In this document: positions 58,651 through 64,000 of the stretch, piece by piece
How positions within the stretch are numbered: position 1 is the first letter of the stretch
Layout of the letters: each line of letters starts with the position of its first letter
Assembly: GCF_002234595.1 (NCBI RefSeq)
Contig: NZ_NMUL01000008.1
Location: 1-64,000, forward strand
Reading direction: 5' to 3'
DNA length: 64,000 nt
From: Amycolatopsis vastitatis
GTDB lineage: Bacteria > Actinomycetota > Actinomycetes > Mycobacteriales > Pseudonocardiaceae
Notes under the pieces: generated by a model
Told to the model about the DNA's origin: nothing
Databases searched by the model: none
Seen by the model: only the letters and a program-made list of their open reading frames with translations
Made by a program: the position numbers and the translations under genes

Positions 58651-59526
58651 ATGGAGCTGCGCCAGCTGGCGGTGGTGGTGGCGGTCGCCGAGGAGGGTGG
58701 CTTCACCGCGGCCGCCCAGCGGTTGCGGACGGTGCAGTCGACGGTATCCACGGTGGTCCGGGCGCTGGAGCGCGACCTGGGCACGCCGCTGTTCCACCGC
58801 ACGACGCACCGAGTGGTCCTGACCCCCGCCGGCGAGGCCTTCGTGCCCGCCGCGCGGGCGGCCCTCGAAGCGGCGGAGCGAGCCCGCGCGGCGGTCTCGC
58901 CGGTGGCCGGCCGTGTCCGGCTCGGCGTGTCCCCCGGTCTGCTGACCGACCTCCACCACGTCCTCGCGAAGCTCCAGCAGGCTCATCCGGGTCTGGCCGT
59001 CGAGGTCCGGCAGCTGCCGGACCTCGAGGCTCGGCGCGCGATCTCCGAGTCCACTATGGACTTGGCGCTGACACTCACGCCCGGCTGCCCCGGGGAGCCG
59101 ATCGCCGAAAGTGTCGCAGAGGACGACACGGCGGTCAGGAGATCCGCTCCCCCGACCGAGCTGGTCACCAGCCTGCTTCCGAGCGAAGACCTGGTCCTCG
59201 CGACCGCGCCGGGCGGGTCCCGCCCGGCGCCCGCCGACCTCACCGAACTGTCCCTTGTGGACTTCCCGCCCGGCTGGGCGATCCGAGAGGCCGTCGACCG
59301 GGCTTTTCCCGGCCGCCGGGTTCGCCTCGAAGTCGACGACCTCGCCGTCGCGGCCGGGCTCGTGCGCGCCGGGCTCGCCGCCTGTGTGCTGCCCGCCTCG
59401 GCCGCCGCCCGGTTCGGCGACCTCACCGTCCGGCGGTTCGGCCGGCCGCCATCGTGGCAGCTCGCCGCCGTCCACCGGGCCGGGCGCTCGGCCGCCGTGG
59501 CCGCGGTGCTCGCTCAGCTCGGCTGA
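58651..59526 (+). CDS. LysR-family regulator
   Basis: The 291-residue protein has an N-terminal winged helix ([40 protein letters not shown]) and a substrate-binding domain. It follows sucD by 37 bases and may be in its transcript. Its 3' end overlaps the convergent fdhD end by 13 bases. Effector unknown; a link to the oxalate/formate genes is plausible. Confidence 0.88.
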   Translation: MELRQLAVVVAVAEEGGFTAAAQRLRTVQSTVSTVVRALERDLGTPLFHRTTHRVVLTPAGEAFVPAARAALEAAERARAAVSPVAGRVRLGVSPGLLTDLHHVLAKLQQAHPGLAVEVRQLPDLEARRAISESTMDLALTLTPGCPGEPIAESVAEDDTAVRRSAPPTELVTSLLPSEDLVLATAPGGSRPAPADLTELSLVDFPPGWAIREAVDRAFPGRRVRLEVDDLAVAAGLVRAGLAACVLPASAAARFGDLTVRRFGRPPSWQLAAVHRAGRSAAVAAVLAQLG

Positions 59527-60347
59527 AGACCCAGCCGGTCCGGTCGCGTGTAGACGTTCATCGACGTGCCGCGCAGGAACCCCACCAGGGTCAGGCCCAG
59601 CTCTGCGGCCAGGTCCACCGCCAGCGACGACGGCGCCGAAACCGCGGCCAGCAACGGGATCCCCGCCATCGCCGCCTTCTGCACCAGCTCGAACGAAGCC
59701 CGGCCGCTGACCATCAGCGCCGTCCCCGCCAGGGGCAGCTTGCCGTCCCGGGCCGCCCAGCCGACGACCTTGTCCACCGCGTTGTGCCGCCCGACGTCCT
59801 CGCGCAGGCACAGCAGCTTGCCGTCGGCGTCGAAGAGGCCCGCCGCGTGGAGGCCGCCGGTGCGGTCGAAGACCCGCTGCGCCGCCCGGAGCTCGTCCGG
59901 CAGCCCGGCCAGCGTCGCCGGGCCGGTCGTGAACGGGTCGCCGCCGACCGGCCAGGTCACCGTGGTGCGCACGGCGTCCAGGCTCGCCTTGCCGCACAGT
60001 CCGCACGAGGACGTCGTGTAGAAGTTCCGCTCCACCGACGCGACCGGTGGGGCGACGCCCGGGGCCAGCACGACGTCCAGGACGTTGTACGTATTTCCGC
60101 CGTCCGCGGTGGCCCCGGCGCAGTAGCGGATCGAGTGGATGTCGGTGGCCGCCCGGACCACGCCCTCGCCGACGAGGAAGCCGGCGGCGAGGTCGAAGTC
60201 GTCCCCCGGGGTCCGCATCGTGACCGAGAGCGGCTTGCCCGCGACCCGGATTTCGAGGGGTTCCTCGACCGTGAGCGTGTCCGGCCGTGTCGTGTGGCCG
60301 CCGTCGTGGACGCGCAGCACCCGGCGCCTGCTGGTCATCCGCCCCAC
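59514..60347 (-). CDS. fdhD: FdhD, formate dehydrogenase sulfurtransferase
   Basis: The 277-residue protein has the FdhD signature with redox Cys in [14 protein letters not shown] (near residue 115-125) and [16 protein letters not shown]. FdhD moves sulfur from a cysteine desulfurase to the molybdenum cofactor of formate dehydrogenase. GTG 60347 is preferred since relatives begin MGR-x-T; ATG 60338 is possible. It starts one base after the upstream transporter stop. It complements the formate dehydrogenase genes at 43193-47754. Confidence 0.92.
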   Translation of the reverse strand: MGRMTSRRRVLRVHDGGHTTRPDTLTVEEPLEIRVAGKPLSVTMRTPGDDFDLAAGFLVGEGVVRAATDIHSIRYCAGATADGGNTYNVLDVVLAPGVAPPVASVERNFYTTSSCGLCGKASLDAVRTTVTWPVGGDPFTTGPATLAGLPDELRAAQRVFDRTGGLHAAGLFDADGKLLCLREDVGRHNAVDKVVGWAARDGKLPLAGTALMVSGRASFELVQKAAMAGIPLLAAVSAPSSLAVDLAAELGLTLVGFLRGTSMNVYTRPDRLGLQPS

Positions 60348-60348
60348 G

Positions 60349-61659
60349 TCAGGCCGCCGGCAGCAGTGACTTGGGCCGGCCCGGCTGGGTCAGCCGCCCG
60401 GACAGCACCGCGCCGGCGAGGCTCAGCACCCCGGCCGCGGTGAACGCGCCCACGAACCCGTGCGAAGTGACCACGACCGCGGCCAGCCCGATCCCGACCA
60501 CCGCGCCGACGGCCTTGGCGGAATACAGGATCCCGAAGTTCTGGGCCGCCGACTCCTCGCCGAAGTACTCGCGGACCAGCCCGACGAGCAGCGTGTAGCA
60601 GCAGCCGTTCCCCAGCCCGGCCAGTGCGGCCCCCAGCAGCAGGCCGACGGCGTGCCGGTGCTCGCCGGAGTAGAACAGCACGAACTGCGCGACACCACCC
60701 GCGAGCAGCGCGAAGCGCAGGATCCGGTGCCGGCCGAGCCGGTCGGCGAGCCGTCCGATCAGGATGCGTCCGCTGCCGGTGGCCGCGGCGAGCGAGGCGA
60801 GCGCGGCCGCGGCGAGCCCGGGCCCGCTGCGGGCGGTGACGAACGTCGCCAGGTAGGCCAGGTCGAACAGCAGCACGGCGGCCGCGAGGACGACCACGAG
60901 GTAGAGCGAAAGCGTCGTGCCGCACCGGAACAGCTCCGCCGGCCGGTAGTGCCGGACCGCCGGGCGGCGGTTGTGCGCCCGGTCCAGTGCCCAGGTGCGC
61001 GGCTCGGGCGTGGGCGGCCACCAATGCCGCGGCGGGTACCGCAGCACGGCGCCGCAGCCGGCGATCACCGTGAGCACGACGGCGGCGGTGACGTCCAGCA
61101 GCACCGGCCGCGCGGCCGGCAGAGCGGCGGCGAGCACGACGAAAGGCACGCTGCCGTAGGCGAAAGCGCCGCTGACGACGCCGGCCCGGGATCCCGTGCG
61201 GTCCGGGAACCAGGCGAGCACAGCGCCGACGCACGTGGCGTAGACCAGGCCGGTGCCGAGCCCGCCGAGCACCGAGTAGCCGAGGAAGACGGTGAGCAGG
61301 CTGCTCGCGTGGCCGAGCGTCACGAGCCCGGCGGCGCACAGCACCGCGCCGGCCGCCATCGCCGCCGGCGCGGGGAACCGGCCGCGTTCGCGGAGCCAGG
61401 CGGCCGGGAACGCCGCTCCCGCCTGGCAGATCGCCCACACCGCGAGCGACAGCACGATCCCGCCGAACGTCCAGCCGTGCGCGCGGCTCAGCGCGGGCAC
61501 GATGGCGCCGAACCCGTACTGCTGCACCCCGGCGGCGAGCATGGCCGCCGTGGCGAGCCAGGCGATCCGGCTCCTCGGCCGGCCGAGCAGGTCGCGATCG
61601 GACTCCCCGACGCGGTAGCGCCGTCCGTACACATCCCGGAGCTCGCGAACCTCGGCCAT
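60349..61659 (-). CDS. Second OFA-family MFS transporter
   Basis: The 436-residue protein has 12 membrane segments and the same start motif ([16 protein letters not shown]) as the transporter at 49790. The conserved [26 protein letters not shown] and [21 protein letters not shown] are present. It is more diverged and Ala-rich. It is coupled to fdhD and carries its own GntR-type box 30 bases upstream, so it is in the same regulon. Substrate likely formate, oxalate or a related acid. GAGGAGG precedes ATG 61659. Confidence 0.85.
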   Translation of the reverse strand: MAEVRELRDVYGRRYRVGESDRDLLGRPRSRIAWLATAAMLAAGVQQYGFGAIVPALSRAHGWTFGGIVLSLAVWAICQAGAAFPAAWLRERGRFPAPAAMAAGAVLCAAGLVTLGHASSLLTVFLGYSVLGGLGTGLVYATCVGAVLAWFPDRTGSRAGVVSGAFAYGSVPFVVLAAALPAARPVLLDVTAAVVLTVIAGCGAVLRYPPRHWWPPTPEPRTWALDRAHNRRPAVRHYRPAELFRCGTTLSLYLVVVLAAAVLLFDLAYLATFVTARSGPGLAAAALASLAAATGSGRILIGRLADRLGRHRILRFALLAGGVAQFVLFYSGEHRHAVGLLLGAALAGLGNGCCYTLLVGLVREYFGEESAAQNFGILYSAKAVGAVVGIGLAAVVVTSHGFVGAFTAAGVLSLAGAVLSGRLTQPGRPKSLLPAA

Positions 61660-61686
61660 GGCGACCGCCTCCTCGACCAACTGAAG

Positions 61687-61702
61687 ATTGTATGCAGTAT
61701 CC
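61687..61702. promoter_or_regulatory. GntR-type box upstream of the second OFA transporter
   Basis: ATTGTATGCAGTATCC contains GTATGC-A-GTATCC, differing from the other boxes by an AC/GC swap in one half. It ends close to the promoter region of the transporter-fdhD operon and has the CTGAAGATTG flank shared with the box at 56428. Confidence 0.65.
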
Positions 61703-62122
61703 AGTAGGCTGAGTGTGCGCCTGTTCGCCGGGGAAGTCCACAGGAATGTCCGATGAGCCGCCCGGACGGAGGTCGATCGACGGGCGGAAAGGGAGGCGGC
61801 CCGGTGGCCATCGAGGGAGGAGGCGGCCACCGGACCGGTGCTCCCGCGCGGTACCGGCCGCGAGGAGCATTGACAGTCTGGCGACCCGAGCCCGCGCCGA
61901 CAAGCTTTGACCGCGCGATTCGCGCTCACCCGAACCGACACCGCCGGCCGGAACAGGGAGGAACGCCAACGTACCAACACGAGACGGGCGCGGCGGGGCG
62001 GAACCAGTCCGGGCGGCGAGCACTCAACGCGACAACCCGGCTACTTTCGAACGCAACAACAGAGGCGAACCGAGAGCCGCCGGACGCAGCAGGCGGCGTC
62101 AGCGGCGATGCAACCCGCGCCT
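61703..62122. other. Intergenic stretch with no recognised gene
   Basis: About 420 bases between the transporter promoter and the terminator of lsr2. Open frames here lack ribosome sites and recognisable motifs. I see nothing defined in it. Confidence 0.5.
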
Positions 62123-62162
62123 CGCTGACGAAGCCGCACCCAGCGGCACGGCTTCGTCAGCG
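62123..62162. terminator. Hairpin downstream of lsr2
   Basis: CGCTGACGAAGCCG (62123-62136) and its exact reverse complement (62149-62162) form a 14-bp stem with a 12-base loop, 45 bases past the lsr2 stop in its reading direction. Likely the lsr2 terminator. Confidence 0.7.
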
Positions 62163-62206
62163 CGCTCCGGCACCACAGCGCGGCTTGGTCAGCACGCGGG
62201 CACGGC

Positions 62207-62617
62207 TCAAGACTTCTTGCGAGAGGCCCGCCTGCGCGCCGGCTTGGCTTCGGCGGGCTCGGCCTGCGCGGCCTGGTCGGCTTCGAAGCCGGCGATGATC
62301 TCGCTGGACAGCCGGCCCCGCTCGGCGACCTCGTAGCCGTTGGCCTGGGCCCATTCCCGGATCTGCCGGTTGCGCTCGCGGTCGGTGCCCGAGCCGGACG
62401 GCCCCGCCAGCGTCTGGCCGGTCGCGAGGCGGACCTTGCGGCCGCCGATGCGGCGCGCGGCCCCGACGTAGCGGGCGAGCTCGTCTCGCAGCGCGGAAGC
62501 GTTGTCCTCGGACAGGTCGATTTCGTAGGTCACGCCGTCGAGACTGAAGGGGACGGTCTGCGAAGCCTCGCTCCCGTCGAGATCGTCCACCATCTGGACT
62601 TGCACCCGTTGCGCCAT
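62207..62617 (-). CDS. lsr2: Lsr2 nucleoid-associated protein
   Basis: The 136-residue protein matches Lsr2: start QRVQVQMVDDLDGSEA, an N-terminal dimerisation domain, and a C-terminal DNA-binding domain with IREWAQANGYEVAERGRLSSEII (residues about 90-115). The RGR AT-hook-like loop binds the minor groove of AT-rich DNA, so Lsr2 silences transferred genes. The C terminus carries an extended Ala/Lys/Arg tail. This may be one of several lsr2 paralogues. Confidence 0.93.
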   Translation of the reverse strand: MAQRVQVQMVDDLDGSEASQTVPFSLDGVTYEIDLSEDNASALRDELARYVGAARRIGGRKVRLATGQTLAGPSGSGTDRERNRQIREWAQANGYEVAERGRLSSEIIAGFEADQAAQAEPAEAKPARRRASRKKS

Positions 62618-62835
62618 GGTTCTTCGTTCCTCATCTTCTCCAGAACACGGTCGGACAGACCCTAACCTGTCGAATCTCGTCCGGCACGCGCGACACCCGT
62701 GAAGCGTCCACAATGGCCGCCCGGGCGAGTGGGTCGCCCGGGTCCAGGGTGACCGCAACGGAGCCGAAATGCTCGCCGTCTTGTCGAATATTTGTATTTG
62801 TGATATGCTCGGAATCAAATCGGTACCGTGACGGG

Positions 62836-63726
62836 ATGACGACCGACGATTTTCCCGCCAATACTCCCCGCGCCAGCCGCACCGCCTTCACCGCGGCCGC
62901 CGCACGGGCGGCACATTTGCTCGTCGACGCCGAGCCGTTCATCTTCTCCGACACCCTCGCCGCGGCACTTCTCGGCGACCAGGCCGAGGAACTCCTGGCC
63001 TACCACCGGCTCCACGATACCCATCCGGTCCTCGCCGGCGCCCGCGCCGAGGCGGTGTGCCGCAGCCGCTTCGCCGAGGAACGGCTTACCCGCGTCAATT
63101 CTGGTATAGACCAGTATCTGATTTTGGGCGCCGGGCTCGATTCCTTCGCCTATCGGACCCCGCCGGGCCGATTCCGGGTGTTCGAGGTCGACCATCCGGC
63201 GACCCAGACGGTGAAACGGGAACTGCTCGACGGCGCCGGGGTCGCCGTTCCGGCTTCGGTCACCTTCGTCCCGGTCGACTTCGAAACCGACCCGCTCCGG
63301 GAATGTGCCGTCCAGAGTGGACTCGACCCGTTTCGCCCCGTGTTCGTGAGCTGGCTCGGTGTCACCATGTACCTGACGCGCGAGGCGGTTGCCGGCACAT
63401 TGGCTCAGCTCGGCGGTTTCGCGCCGGGATCGGAAATCGTCGCCGACCACCTGCTGCCCGCACAGCTGCGCGACGCGGCCGGAAACGGCTACGCCGAGGC
63501 GGTCGGGCCGGTGGCCGCCGGGCAGGGCGAGCCGTGGCGCACCTTCCTCTCGCCCGCGGACCTGGCCGGCCTCCTGCGTGCGGCCGGGTTCGAGGTCGTC
63601 GGCCAAGCCGGGCAACGGGACAGCGTCGCCCCGCGGCTGTGGCGCCGCACCGACGCGCTGCGGCCCGCCGCCCTTTCCGCGCTGACCCACGCGCGCATTC
63701 CCCACCGCTCCGGCGGCGGGAGCTGA
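62836..63726 (+). CDS. Class I SAM-dependent methyltransferase (leucine carboxyl methyltransferase-like)
   Basis: The 296-residue protein has the LCM/TIGR00027-type methyltransferase motif YLILGAGLDSFAYR, then VFEVDHPATQTVKRELL, and VSWLGVTMYLTREAV. The family O-methylates carboxyl or hydroxyl groups in secondary metabolites and sometimes peptides. It starts at ATG 62836 with GACGGG upstream. The promoter region just before it is markedly AT-rich (around 62775-62820), unlike most of the window, and lies between it and the divergent lsr2. No biosynthetic partner genes adjoin. Substrate unknown. Confidence 0.82.
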   Translation: MTTDDFPANTPRASRTAFTAAAARAAHLLVDAEPFIFSDTLAAALLGDQAEELLAYHRLHDTHPVLAGARAEAVCRSRFAEERLTRVNSGIDQYLILGAGLDSFAYRTPPGRFRVFEVDHPATQTVKRELLDGAGVAVPASVTFVPVDFETDPLRECAVQSGLDPFRPVFVSWLGVTMYLTREAVAGTLAQLGGFAPGSEIVADHLLPAQLRDAAGNGYAEAVGPVAAGQGEPWRTFLSPADLAGLLRAAGFEVVGQAGQRDSVAPRLWRRTDALRPAALSALTHARIPHRSGGGS

Positions 63727-63738
63727 ACGCTCGTCCGC

Positions 63739-64000
63739 TCAGTCGGGCAGCATCGGCATTTCGAGGTCGTCCGGGCGGCCGAGCAGGACCGCCCGGGTGA
63801 CCGCGGCCTTCCCGAACCGGTCCCGCACCGCGTCCAGCGCGGTGTCGAGCTCGCTCGCCCGCTGCTGCTCGAACGGCAGGGCGAGCTGGAACGGGTTTTC
63901 GTCGGCCAGGTTGGACAGCGCGGCGCCCAGCAGGGTGATCCCGCGGTCGGCGATCAGCGGCAGCGCCGCGACGAGCAGCTCCCGGGCCGCGGCGAGCAGC
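63739..64000 (-). CDS. dinB: DNA polymerase IV, C-terminal end (partial)
   Basis: Only the last 86 codons are in the window; the rest is beyond the right edge. The sequence RGITLLGAALSNLADENPFQLALPF and the later LDAVRDRFGKAAVTRAVLLGR match the C-terminal little-finger region of actinobacterial DinB. It is a translesion polymerase. It converges on the methyltransferase gene, with 12 bases between the stops. Confidence 0.8.
   Translation of the reverse strand, partial: LLAAARELLVAALPLIADRGITLLGAALSNLADENPFQLALPFEQQRASELDTALDAVRDRFGKAAVTRAVLLGRPDDLEMPMLPD

Noticed and set aside
54515..58802. Long frames over the oxc-frc and sucCD genes on the opposite strand
   Set aside because: They run opposite to genes with catalytic motifs and conserved domains.
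61753..62298. Frame of 181 codons left of lsr2
   Set aside because: It runs into the lsr2 coding region on the other strand and has no motif or ribosome site.

Overview
The window reads as chromosomal DNA from a high-GC actinomycete, most likely a Pseudonocardiaceae member close to Amycolatopsis. The grounds are the strongly GC-biased third codon positions, many GTG starts, an Lsr2 nucleoid protein, NB-ARC/WD40 proteins, a giant polyketide synthase and several GC-rich dispersed palindromes. I see no tRNA, rRNA, CRISPR array, transposase or phage gene. Genus-level placement is inference.

Left part (1-28.6 kb), accessory genes. A partial type I PKS (minus strand, running off the left edge) carries two tandem FMN-oxidoreductase-like halves before its KS-AT-ACP; an in-frame palindromic repeat sits in its AT-ACP linker. 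Then come a PLP enzyme with a YheO-type regulator, a large SF1 helicase, a decayed amino acid permease, a LacI regulator with a GH2 beta-galactosidase, a membrane-anchored NB-ARC/WD40 protein, a TetR/FAD-monooxygenase pair, an NrtR-like Nudix regulator facing an SPFH plus NAD-kinase-like operon, a secreted GH15 glucoamylase, a lower-GC HEPN-DUF4268 gene, and a TetR regulator.

Middle part (28.6-39.4 kb), all minus strand: purine and glyoxylate catabolism. The purine side has a three-subunit xanthine-dehydrogenase-type enzyme, guanine deaminase, a purine permease and an allophanate-hydrolase-related protein. The glyoxylate side has hydroxypyruvate isomerase, tartronate semialdehyde reductase, glyoxylate carboligase and glycerate kinase. 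Together they take purines towards glyoxylate and glyoxylate to phosphoglycerate; urate oxidase and allantoinase are not in the window. A four-gene ABC transporter/two-component unit (39.6-43.2 kb, plus strand) follows.

Right part (43.2-61.7 kb), an oxalate-formate catabolic region. The genes are an OFA transporter, an ADP-forming acyl-CoA synthetase, formyl-CoA:oxalate CoA-transferase, a ThDP-dependent oxalyl-CoA decarboxylase candidate, succinyl-CoA ligase genes (beta subunit frameshifted), an NAD-linked molybdenum formate dehydrogenase, FdhD, a second OFA transporter, a PanE-like reductase, a LysR and a GntR/FCD regulator. A near-palindrome of the form GGATAC-N-GTATGC recurs before these operons and inside some genes, and is the probable GntR operator. 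The formate dehydrogenase catalytic chain is split at its Fe4S4/molybdopterin domain boundary into two genes in reversed order, which is the most unusual gene structure here.

The right edge holds lsr2, an O-methyltransferase-like gene and the 3' end of dinB. The best candidates for undescribed biology are the split formate dehydrogenase with its operator network, the NrtR-SPFH-NADK-like triad, the NLR-like membrane protein, the HEPN-DUF4268 gene, and the palindromic element inserted in frame in the PKS.
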